Source: an uncultured Rhodocyclaceae bacterium
GTDB lineage: Bacteria > Pseudomonadota > Gammaproteobacteria > Burkholderiales > Rhodocyclaceae
DNA: 13,632 bases
Assembly: GCA_937892345.1 (NCBI GenBank)
Contig: CALAGF010000224.1
Location: 1 to 13,632, forward strand
Direction of reading: 5' to 3'
The translations under genes were made by a program, and so were the position numbers. Below are positions 1 to 6,386 of the stretch, in pieces. Each line of letters begins with the position of its first letter. Position 1 is the first letter of the stretch. The notes beneath the pieces were generated by a model. That model was not told the origin of the DNA. It made no database searches and worked only from the letters and a program-made list of their open reading frames with translations.

Positions 1-326
1 GCTTGGCCTTCGGTACGCTGGTGTTTGCCAGCAATGTGCCTAGCGCCGATGCCTGCAAGATTGGTGGTTATTCTTGGTTGAATTTAATCAATTATCGTAC
101 GGGCGAGGCATTGTCTCGCATGCCGGATGGAAAAGTGTCGACGCTGATCCAGGATGGCTTGAGTGTGGGTGTCAATATTTCCTACGTGAATGACGGTAAT
201 GGACATTTGGTACCGGTGGTCAATGTCACCGACTCGGGTGGTGGTACGACGGCACAGAAACTCGTTCCCGACACTCCGCCCCTGAGCGGTCGCCGGACGA
301 GCTGGCGGGAAATCATTGCCCGGTAA
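1..326 (+). CDS. pilY1: PilY1-like type IV pilus protein, C-terminal end (5' truncated by window)
   Basis: Only the last ~108 residues are present; the gene enters from upstream in frame 3 and stops at TAA 324-326. The segment reads from near an end-of-propeller strand (LAFGTLVFASNVPSADACK) through a GGYSWLNLINYRTG stretch to a short tail ending in GRRTSWREIIAR. The Cys-containing 'SADACKIGGYSWL' and the 'SWRE(I/L)I' terminus are what I recognise from the C-terminal beta-propeller of PilY1, the calcium-modulated tip adhesin and assembly factor of type IV pili, which is exported and cell-surface located. The calcium-binding loop and any N-terminal VWA domain would lie outside the window. A strong hairpin follows 20 bases after the stop, suggesting a transcript end. 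The family call rests on motif memory over a short piece; an unrelated propeller protein is the alternative. Confidence 0.75.
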   Translation, partial: LAFGTLVFASNVPSADACKIGGYSWLNLINYRTGEALSRMPDGKVSTLIQDGLSVGVNISYVNDGNGHLVPVVNVTDSGGGTTAQKLVPDTPPLSGRRTSWREIIAR

Positions 327-1074
327 TCCTGCCAACGGCTCAGCCAGCGGGCTCCCCTCCGGGGGAGCCCGTTTGGTTTGGGCACTCCTTTTTTCCGTAC
401 TGCTCCATGGCCTCTGGATGTGGAGTGAACGTCCGGTGCTTGAGTCCGCGGGACGGAGCGAGGTGTCGGCGTTGAATGTGCGTTTGCCTCAGCTTGCACA
501 GGCAGACGCGAAACCTCGGGAATCCGACGCCGTAGCGGCTGAATCGCTGTCTTCGGCGGCGATGCCGCAAGAACCCGGGCCGGAATTGTCAGCAGGGTCT
601 GCAAGAGCGCCCGGAAACATCCTGATGCCCCCGGGAATTGTCCCTTCCAGCGAGTCGACCGCAAGCGATGCCGTTTTGCCTGATCCTCAGGCGCAGGAAA
701 CTGCCCGCAAGGCGGCTGAAGAAGCCGCGCGTCAGGCACTCGAAGCGAAGATGCTGCCTTACCGGGCGGGCGGCCTGGATCCGGGGCCTGTGCCGCTTGC
801 CGACATCGATCCGGTTTATCCGGAAGCCGCCGGAAAGCGCCAAGGCATCGTCAGGCTCACCCTCTTGATCAATGAGGAGGGTATAGTCGACGAAGCAATC
901 GTGGTCTATTCCCGTCCGGCAGCGATGTTCGACGACGCTGCGGTCACAGCTTTCAGCCAGGCCCGTTTTACCCCCGGGAAATTCTTGGGAATTCCCGTCA
1001 AGAGCCGGTTGACCGTGGAAGTCGAATTTACGCCCATCAATCGGGGAGGGGCCGTTACCGGCCGGGGTTATTGA
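316..1074 (+). CDS. TonB family energy-transducer-like protein (start uncertain)
   Basis: A 252-residue frame from TTG 316. A single N-terminal anchor (about residues 20-37, LVWALLFSVLLHGLWMW) carries the S-x3-H pattern typical of TonB anchors. A low-complexity Ala/Pro/Glu-rich periplasmic linker follows (about 40-145). The TonB C-terminal domain runs from about 157 to 243, with YPEAAGKRQGIVRLTLLINEEG, then DDAAVTAFSQARFTPGK and GIPVKSRLTVEVEF. TonB proteins couple the ExbB-ExbD proton motor to outer-membrane transporters; no exbB or exbD is visible here, so this may be a TonB-like accessory protein. No ATG precedes the anchor. TTG 316 overlaps the pilY1 stop and has GGCGGGA just upstream. 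TTG 373, directly after the hairpin, has GGGGGAG six bases upstream but would lose the N-terminal Arg. I prefer 316 for topology, with low certainty. Confidence 0.8.
   Translation: MPGNPANGSASGLPSGGARLVWALLFSVLLHGLWMWSERPVLESAGRSEVSALNVRLPQLAQADAKPRESDAVAAESLSSAAMPQEPGPELSAGSARAPGNILMPPGIVPSSESTASDAVLPDPQAQETARKAAEEAARQALEAKMLPYRAGGLDPGPVPLADIDPVYPEAAGKRQGIVRLTLLINEEGIVDEAIVVYSRPAAMFDDAAVTAFSQARFTPGKFLGIPVKSRLTVEVEFTPINRGGAVTGRGY
346..373 (+). terminator. Strong GC hairpin after pilY1, candidate intrinsic terminator
   Basis: Arms 348-357 (CGGGCTCCCC) and 362-371 (GGGGAGCCCG) pair perfectly around a TCCG loop. G347-T372 and A346-T373 can extend the stem to 12 pairs. It is followed by TTTGGTTTG, an interrupted T tract, so termination may be partial. 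It lies 20 bases after the pilY1 stop, but inside the open frame of the downstream TonB-like gene. Confidence 0.65.
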
Positions 1075-1123
1075 GATTTCTGCCTTTGGCGGGTGATTGA
1101 TCGCACGGGTCAAATAACGCGTC

Positions 1124-1131
1124 AAAGGGAG
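1124..1131 (+). promoter_or_regulatory. Ribosome binding site of the EF-G-like gene
   Basis: AAAGGGAG lies six bases before ATG 1138. This decides the start: the frame is open back to GTG 1093, which has no comparable site. Confidence 0.75.
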
Positions 1132-1137
1132 AAAACG

Positions 1138-3189
1138 ATGTCCAGCTACAAAACGGAAGCCATTCGCAGCATTGCCCTGATCGGCCACGGTGCTGCAGGA
1201 AAAACCTCGTTGGCGGAAGCCATGTTGCACGCCGCGGGGGCGATTGGTGCCAAAGGCAGTGTCGAGAAAGGCAGTACCGTTTCCGACCACGACGGCCAGG
1301 AAAAGGACGTGGGGCATTCACTGAATAGCGCCGTACTGCATTTTGAGTACGAGTCCACACGGATTCATGCGGTCGACACCCCGGGATATCCCGATTTCGC
1401 CGGGCAGGCGCTGGCCGCTTTGGCCGGCGTCGACACCGCGCTGATTGTGATCAACGCCCAATCCGGTATCGAGTTGATGACCGAGCGAATGATGTCTGCG
1501 GCCGCCGAGCGCAAGCTGTGCCGGATGATCGTGATCAACAAGATCGATGCCGATAACCTCGATTTGCCAGCCTTGGTTGCCGAGATTCGCGATCGCTTCG
1601 GCAAGCAATGCATGCTGCTGGATTTGCCGGCACATGGTTCGGCAGACGTGGTCGAAGTGCTGGAGCACGAAGCTGGCGACGCCGATTTCGCCTCGGTCGC
1701 TGCAGCCCATCGTGCGCTGATTGATCAGATTGTCGAAGAAGACGAGGATCTGCTGGCACGCTACCTGGAAGACGGTGCCGAGCCGGCTGCGGCAGAACTG
1801 CACGCCCCCTTTGAAAAGGCGCTGCGCGAAGGGCATTTGATTCCCATTCTGTTCACCTCAGCCAAAACCGGCGCCGGTCTTCGCGAACTCATGCATGTGC
1901 TCGCCACGCTGGCTCCGTGCGCTGCCGAAGGCAACCCGCCGCCCTTCTATCGTGGTCAGCCCGGCCAAGCGGCCGAAGCCTTTGCTGCTGTGCCTGATCC
2001 CGAGCGCCATGTGCTGGCGCATGTATTCAAGGTGGTCGCTGATCCCTATATGGGAAAAATCGGTGTTTTCCGCGTGCATCAAGGCACGATGAAGAAGGAC
2101 ATGCAGCTCTTCGTGGGCGATGGCAAACGTCCGTTCAAACTGGCGCACCTTTATTTGGTGCAGGGCAAGGATCTGGTCGAGGTGGATCGCTTGATGCCGG
2201 GCGATATCGGCGCCCTCGCCAAGGTTGAGGAAATCGAGTTCGATTGTGTGCTGCATGACTCTCACGATGAGGACCATATCCACCTGCAAGCCTTGGCCTT
2301 CCCGCGTCCAATGGCTGGCCTGGCGGTGGAAACCCGCAAAAAAGGGGATGAGCAGCGGCTATTCGACATTCTCGGCAAACTGGCGATGGAAGACCCCACC
2401 TTTGTTGTCGAACGCCATCCGAGCAGCAATGAAACCGTGATACGCGGCCTGGGTGAAATCCATCTCAAGGCCAAACTTGCCCGCATGGCAGGGCAATACA
2501 AACTGGAAGTTGATACCCGGCCGCCGCGTATTCCCTATCGCGAAACCATTACCGCACCCGCTGAAGCCATGCATCGCCACAAAAAGCAGTCCGGCGGGGC
2601 AGGGCAATTTGGCGAGGTCCATCTGCGCATCGAGCCGCTGGCGCGTGGTGCCGGCTTCGAGTTTGCCGATGCGGTCAAGGGCGGTGTCATACCCGGTGTG
2701 TTCATGGCCGCTGTGGAAAAAGGCATTCGTCAGGGGCTGGATGGCGGCGTGGTTGCCGGTTATGCGGTCGACGATCTGAAAGTGACGGTTTATGACGGCA
2801 AGACGCATGCGGTCGACGGCAAGGAAGTCGCGTTTACCGTGGCCGCCCGCAAGGCGGTGATCGAGGCCGTCCGCAATGCAAAGCCGATTGTTCTCGAACC
2901 GATTGTCGATATCGAGGTTGTCGTTCCGGAAGCCGCCATCGGTGACCTGAGTGGCGATCTCTCATCCCGCCGGGGTCACATCACGGGCACCGATGGCCGG
3001 GGGCATGGCATGGCGGCAATCAGCGGACAGGTGCCGCTGGCCGAGCTTAACGACTATCAGTCACGGCTCAAATCCCTGACCGGCGGTCAAGGCAGTTACA
3101 CCATTGCCTTTGCCCATTACGCGGCGGTACCGGGCAATGTTCAGCAGCAACTGGCCAGCCGCTTCCAGTTGCACGAAGAGGACGAATAA
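1138..3189 (+). CDS. fusA2: Elongation factor G-like translational GTPase (second EF-G type)
   Basis: 683 residues, close to the usual ~690 of EF-G. The GTPase domain has P-loop GHGAAGKT (16-23), G3 DTPGYPDF (80-87), G4 NKID (134-137) and G5 SAK (241-243). Domain II follows (from about 295, 'HVLAHVFKVVADPYMGKIGVFR'), then domain III, then domain IV opening at KQSGGAGQFGEVHLRIEP with its tip loop YDGKTHAVDG (His557 aligns with EF-G His583). Domain V then runs to the C-terminus. The P-loop lacks the AHxDAGKTT of canonical EF-G, and switch I reads VGHSLNSA where EF-G has RGITITSA. This marks it as the EF-G-like paralogue (EF-G-2 / FusA2 group), not the main translocase. It acts in the cytoplasm, probably on ribosomes; its exact role is not established (some paralogues of this group lack ribosome-stimulated GTPase). 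It follows the TonB-like gene by 63 bases on the same strand. Confidence 0.9.
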   Translation: MSSYKTEAIRSIALIGHGAAGKTSLAEAMLHAAGAIGAKGSVEKGSTVSDHDGQEKDVGHSLNSAVLHFEYESTRIHAVDTPGYPDFAGQALAALAGVDTALIVINAQSGIELMTERMMSAAAERKLCRMIVINKIDADNLDLPALVAEIRDRFGKQCMLLDLPAHGSADVVEVLEHEAGDADFASVAAAHRALIDQIVEEDEDLLARYLEDGAEPAAAELHAPFEKALREGHLIPILFTSAKTGAGLRELMHVLATLAPCAAEGNPPPFYRGQPGQAAEAFAAVPDPERHVLAHVFKVVADPYMGKIGVFRVHQGTMKKDMQLFVGDGKRPFKLAHLYLVQGKDLVEVDRLMPGDIGALAKVEEIEFDCVLHDSHDEDHIHLQALAFPRPMAGLAVETRKKGDEQRLFDILGKLAMEDPTFVVERHPSSNETVIRGLGEIHLKAKLARMAGQYKLEVDTRPPRIPYRETITAPAEAMHRHKKQSGGAGQFGEVHLRIEPLARGAGFEFADAVKGGVIPGVFMAAVEKGIRQGLDGGVVAGYAVDDLKVTVYDGKTHAVDGKEVAFTVAARKAVIEAVRNAKPIVLEPIVDIEVVVPEAAIGDLSGDLSSRRGHITGTDGRGHGMAAISGQVPLAELNDYQSRLKSLTGGQGSYTIAFAHYAAVPGNVQQQLASRFQLHEEDE

Positions 3190-3210
3190 GCGCGTAGTGC
3201 TTGTGCCGTA

Positions 3211-3245
3211 GAACCGGAGGGGTGGTATGCCAGCCTTTCCGGTTC
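3211..3245 (+). terminator. Imperfect hairpin downstream of EF-G-like gene
   Basis: GAACCGGA (3211-3218) pairs with TCCGGTTC (3238-3245). Inside, GGTGG and CCAGCC can form a second, bulged helix around TATG. It sits 21 bases after the EF-G-like stop and is followed by CCCTCTTTCT, pyrimidine-rich but not a clean T tract. It lies between convergent genes, so it could act on the + transcript and possibly, more weakly, on the yceI transcript. Confidence 0.45.
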
Positions 3246-3274
3246 AGCCCTCTTTCTGGACTCCGGCCCGCTTG

Positions 3275-3853
3275 TTACTGAGTGATGGCTTCCAGCGAGA
3301 TGTCGATCGTGACCTCGTCGCCCACATAGGGCGCGTACTTGCCCATGTTGAAGTCGGTACGCTTGACGGTGGTTGTGGCGTTGGCGCCGATGGCGTCCTT
3401 CTTCGCCATCGGATGCGGCATGGCCTGGAATGAGGTTACGGTCAGCGTGACCGGCTTGGTGATCCCTTTCAGTGTCAGCTTGCCTTCGATTCTGGCCGGT
3501 TTGTCGCCTTCAAAGACCACCTTGGTCGACTTGAAGGTGGCGTTCGGGTATTTGGCGGTATCGAGAAAGTCTTCGCCCTGGATGTGTTCGTTGAATGTCG
3601 CTGAGCCCGTGTTCACGGATTTGGTGTCAATCACGATGTCGACCGTTGCTGTCCTGGCAGCTTTGTCGAAAACGACTGTGCCGCTGGCCATGTCAAAGCG
3701 GCTCAGTTGGGTTGAATAGCCGAAGTGGCTATAGGAAAAGCGCGGAAAGCTGTGCGAACTATCCACAACGAAGGTTTGCGGCGCGGCGATGGCCGGTACG
3801 GCAAAGCTGCCGACAAGGGCGAGGGTGGTGGCGATTTGGCTGAGTTTTTTCAT
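3275..3853 (-). CDS. yceI: YceI family periplasmic lipocalin-like protein
   Basis: 192 residues, normal for the family. A clear signal peptide (MKK, hydrophobic 8-20, AIA cleavage motif at 21-23) directs it to the periplasm. The mature protein shows the YceI beta-barrel pattern: VDSSHSFPRFSYSHFGYST at the first strands, LSRFDMASGTVVFD, VDIVIDTKSVNTGS, then the characteristic HIQGEDFLDTAKYPNATFKST, and GKLTLKGITKPVTL. YceI barrels bind isoprenoid or polyisoprenoid-quinone-like lipids; the ligand here is unknown. Start at ATG 3853 has an AGGAG seven bases upstream (CTCCT at 3861-3865 on the + strand). It follows the dioxygenase gene by 15 bases with its ribosome site next to that gene's stop, so the two are almost certainly one transcript under the divergent LysR regulator. 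Confidence 0.92.
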   Translation of the reverse strand: MKKLSQIATTLALVGSFAVPAIAAPQTFVVDSSHSFPRFSYSHFGYSTQLSRFDMASGTVVFDKAARTATVDIVIDTKSVNTGSATFNEHIQGEDFLDTAKYPNATFKSTKVVFEGDKPARIEGKLTLKGITKPVTLTVTSFQAMPHPMAKKDAIGANATTTVKRTDFNMGKYAPYVGDEVTIDISLEAITQ

Positions 3854-3868
3854 GGTGATGCTCCTGGT

Positions 3869-4663
3869 TTATGCGGGTAGAAACTGATAACCGTCCATCG
3901 CGATCACGTAGTCGTCGATGCCGGCATGGAAGCGCTTGGCGGCCGCGTGTTCACCCGCTGTACCCAATGCGACAAACAAGGGCAGCAAGTGTTCATCGCT
4001 GGGGTGGGCCTGTACCCCGCCTGGTGCTTGCCGACGGTAGTCAAGCAGGGCGGGAATGTCGTGACGGTGCAAGTGTTCGCCGATCCAGTCCGAGAACTCA
4101 CGGACGTAGGTCGGTGTTGATCCGCCGGTTTGATGGATGCGCTGATAGTCGCGCAGGTTGTGCGTGAGGTTGCCGGAGGCGATGACCAGAAATCCCCTGG
4201 AAGTGAGCGGGGCAAGTGCCTGTCCGAGTTGATAGGCCGCCTGGGGGCCGCCCCGGCTTTGCAGCGACAGAGGAATCACCGGTACTTCCGCATCCGGGAA
4301 CATCAGGCGCAGCGGTATCCACGCGCCGTGGTCCAGGCCGCGTGCTTCATCCCGGTGCGCTGGCAAGCCGGCGTCCTTCAATGCGGTGACGACCTCTTCG
4401 GCGGCCTCGCGACACCCGGTTGCCGGATAGCGGATGGCGTATAGCGCTTCGGGAAAGCCCCAGAAATCATGGACGGTGTCCGGTCGATCGGCAAAGCCCA
4501 CGGTCGGTTCAGCCGTATCCCAATGGGCGCTGACGATGATGATGGCGCGGGGCAGCGCGAGCGAGCGGGCCAGTGTGCTCATGGCCGCACCGGCGGCACC
4601 GGGGCGCAGCGCAAAGGTCGGCGCACCGTGGGGCACAAAAAGCGGGGTTTGGTTGTGTGTCAT
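3869..4663 (-). CDS. DODA/YgiD-type class III extradiol ring-cleavage dioxygenase family protein
   Basis: 264 residues, matching the 260-270 of this LigB-fold family. The conserved histidines are in place: HGAP (His12), SAHW (His47), SGNLTHNL (His168) and HPSDEHLLPL (His220, His225). LDHGAW (111-115) is also typical. His12, His47 and His225 would hold the metal (Zn or Fe), with His168 catalytic, by analogy with E. coli YgiD and plant DOPA dioxygenase. These enzymes open catechol-type rings between or beside hydroxyls; the natural substrate of the bacterial members is generally unknown. No signal peptide, so cytoplasmic. The frame extends to GTG 4672, but that codon overlaps the AGGAG that serves ATG 4663. 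It is the first gene of a two-gene unit with yceI and is divergent from a LysR regulator. Confidence 0.88.
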   Translation of the reverse strand: MTHNQTPLFVPHGAPTFALRPGAAGAAMSTLARSLALPRAIIIVSAHWDTAEPTVGFADRPDTVHDFWGFPEALYAIRYPATGCREAAEEVVTALKDAGLPAHRDEARGLDHGAWIPLRLMFPDAEVPVIPLSLQSRGGPQAAYQLGQALAPLTSRGFLVIASGNLTHNLRDYQRIHQTGGSTPTYVREFSDWIGEHLHRHDIPALLDYRRQAPGGVQAHPSDEHLLPLFVALGTAGEHAAAKRFHAGIDDYVIAMDGYQFLPA

Positions 4664-4671
4664 TGCAGGCA

Positions 4672-4676
4672 CTCCT
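4672..4676 (-). promoter_or_regulatory. Ribosome binding site of the dioxygenase gene
   Basis: AGGAG on the minus strand, eight bases before ATG 4663. It overlaps the alternative GTG start at 4672, which argues for the shorter protein. Confidence 0.7.
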
Positions 4677-4702
4677 GATGCGATGGGCGAACTTTATGCG
4701 CT

Positions 4703-4738
4703 TTATTTGCAATGAAATAGCGGACAATAGGCAAATAA
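4703..4738. promoter_or_regulatory. Inverted repeat, candidate LysR operator in divergent intergenic region
   Basis: TTATTTGC (4703-4710) and GCAAATAA (4731-4738) form a perfect 8+8 bp inverted repeat with a 20-base spacer, in the 95-base gap between the divergent dioxygenase and LysR genes. A smaller ATTT-N6-AAAT dyad (4705-4718) overlaps the left arm and gives T-N11-A spacing (T4703/A4715, T4704/A4716), the classical LysR-type signature. The region is AT-rich compared with its surroundings. I could not place convincing -35/-10 boxes. Confidence 0.55.
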
Positions 4739-4758
4739 CTATTGCTGGAATTGCAACA

Positions 4759-5652
4759 ATGGACCGACTCGATGCCATGCAACTTTTTGTTCGGGTCGCC
4801 GAACTGGGCAGCTTTTCCGCCGTGGCGCAGCAACTGGGCCTTGCCCGTTCGGCGGTAACCCGGCAGATCGCTGCACTGGAAAGCCATCTCGGCGTGAAGC
4901 TGATGGCGCGGAGCACGCGGCGGCTGGCGCTGACCTCGGCCGGGACCGCCTATCTGGAGAAATGCCGGGTCATTCTCAATCTGGTCGAAGCGGCCGAAAC
5001 CGGGGTGGCGGAAGAGCGCCTGACGCCGCGCGGCAATATCCGCGTCAGCGTGCCGCTCAGTTATGGCTTGAAAAGGCTGGGGCCGGTGTTGCTGGATTTT
5101 TCACAGCGCTATCCGGAAGTGGCCCTGGATATGGATTTCAGCGACCGGCGAATCAATTTGATCGAAGAGGGCGTCGACCTGTCGGTACGCATCACACGCC
5201 GGCTGGAACCCGGCGATGTCGCGCGCAAACTGGGATCGGCACGCATGCAGGTGGTGGCTTCACCCGAGTATCTGGCGCGCCATGGCCGACCGCAACATCC
5301 GTCCGAACTGGCACATCATCTTTGCCTGGGTTACACCAATGCCGGCAGCAGTCAGCTTTGGCAATTCATGGTCGATGGGCAGCCGGAAAGTTTTCATGTG
5401 CAGTGCCGACTCAATGCCAACAATGGCGATGTATTGATCGCCGCGGCGGCACGTGGCCTGGGCATCACCTGCCACCCGGACTTCATCACTGCAGCCTATC
5501 TTGGCGATGCCAGGGTGGAGGAAATCCTGAGCGATTACCCCATGCCGGAACTGGGTATCTACGCGATACTGCCCAGCAACCGCCATATTCCCCATCGGGT
5601 GCGGGTGTTGATGGACTATCTGGTTGAGCGTCTGGCGAGTGGCCCGGCTTAA
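4759..5652 (+). CDS. LysR-type transcriptional regulator
   Basis: 297 residues, typical length. The winged helix-turn-helix occupies about residues 3-62 (MDRLDAMQLFVRVAELGSFS, AVAQQLGLARSAVTRQIAALE, LMARSTRRLALTSAG). A linker helix and a periplasmic-binding-protein-like effector domain follow (about 88-290, starting GNIRVSVPLSYG and containing EEGVDLSVRI and AAARGLGITCHPDF). It resembles the large AaeR/CrgA-like subgroup. The ATG at 4759 has only a weak ribosome site. Divergent orientation and the inverted repeat suggest it controls the dioxygenase-yceI unit and probably itself. The inducer is not evident. Its stop at 5650-5652 overlaps the convergent response regulator's stop. Confidence 0.93.
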   Translation: MDRLDAMQLFVRVAELGSFSAVAQQLGLARSAVTRQIAALESHLGVKLMARSTRRLALTSAGTAYLEKCRVILNLVEAAETGVAEERLTPRGNIRVSVPLSYGLKRLGPVLLDFSQRYPEVALDMDFSDRRINLIEEGVDLSVRITRRLEPGDVARKLGSARMQVVASPEYLARHGRPQHPSELAHHLCLGYTNAGSSQLWQFMVDGQPESFHVQCRLNANNGDVLIAAAARGLGITCHPDFITAAYLGDARVEEILSDYPMPELGIYAILPSNRHIPHRVRVLMDYLVERLASGPA

Positions 5653-6386
5653 GCCTTGTCGTCGGAATTGCCTTCGTTCGACCAGTTGACCGTTGCAAGG
5701 AAAAGGTAGCCGGCGCCGTACACCGTTTTGATCAGGCTGGGACTTTGCGCGTTTGGTTCCAGTTTCCGCCGCAGGCGGGAGATGCGGACATCGATGGCGC
5801 GGTCGCTGGGATTAAGGTCGCGGCTGCCCATCAGCTTTTCTCTTTGCAAAATGCGGTTGGGATTGTGCACGAAGGCCTTGAGCAGCTCGGCCTCCGCAGT
5901 GCTCAGCAGCTGTTCGCCACCCTGCGGATCAAGCAGGGTGTTGTTGCCAAGATTGAAGCGCCAGCCGGAAAAACTGGCAGTTTGTGCGCTGTGCAGGTCG
6001 CTGGTGCCTTCGCGACGGCGCAGGATGCTGCGCACGCGCGCCACCAGTTCGCGCGGCTCGAAAGGCTTGAGTACGTAATCGTCGGCGCCCAGTTCAAGGC
6101 CCAGCACCCGGTCGCTGATGTGTGCACGACCGGTCAGGATCAGGATGCCGCACGGGCTTTGCGCCCGTACCCGCTGCATGGCTTCGATGCCGTCCATGTC
6201 GGGCAAGCCGAGATCAATGATGCACAGGTCGGGCGACAGCGTGCGCAGCCGGCGCAGCAGATCGCCGCCGCTGCGACACCACAGGGTCGCGAAACCGAAA
6301 TCGCTCAACACTTGTTCAATGATGCGGGCCACATCAGGATCGTCTTCGACGATGGCGATCAGTTTGGAGCTGTCTTGCGGTTTCAT
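5649..6386 (-). CDS. OmpR/PhoB-type response regulator
   Basis: 245 residues. The receiver domain (about 8-125) shows the acidic pair Glu14-Asp15-Asp16, phosphoacceptor Asp58 in IIDLGLPDMDG, Thr85 in ILTGRAH and Lys107 in LKPFEP. A C-terminal winged helix (about 140-235) contains LLSTAEAELLKAFVHNPNRI, the recognition-helix region DRAIDVRISRLRRKLE, and IKTVYGAGYLF. It should bind DNA as a phosphorylated dimer. ATG 6386 overlaps the kinase stop (ATGA, 6383-6386), so it is translationally coupled and is the obvious partner of that kinase. Likely targets are its own operon and the divergent acyl-CoA genes; this is inference from position. Confidence 0.94.
   Translation of the reverse strand: MKPQDSSKLIAIVEDDPDVARIIEQVLSDFGFATLWCRSGGDLLRRLRTLSPDLCIIDLGLPDMDGIEAMQRVRAQSPCGILILTGRAHISDRVLGLELGADDYVLKPFEPRELVARVRSILRRREGTSDLHSAQTASFSGWRFNLGNNTLLDPQGGEQLLSTAEAELLKAFVHNPNRILQREKLMGSRDLNPSDRAIDVRISRLRRKLEPNAQSPSLIKTVYGAGYLFLATVNWSNEGNSDDKA

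Noticed and set aside
1093..1137. N-terminal extension of the EF-G-like protein from GTG 1093
   Set aside because: No ribosome site precedes GTG 1093, while AAAGGGAG is well placed before ATG 1138, and EF-G proteins begin close to the P-loop.
589..1317. 242-codon minus-strand frame across the TonB-like/EF-G-like junction
   Set aside because: It overlaps both real genes antisense, with no ribosome site or family signature.
3227..3433. Small + strand frame (68 codons) between the EF-G-like gene and yceI
   Set aside because: It starts within the hairpin region and mostly overlaps yceI antisense; there is no family signature.
4573..4758. N-terminal extension of the LysR regulator by 62 codons
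   Set aside because: It would run through the divergent dioxygenase start and the operator region; the helix-turn-helix starts right after ATG 4759 as usual in the family.
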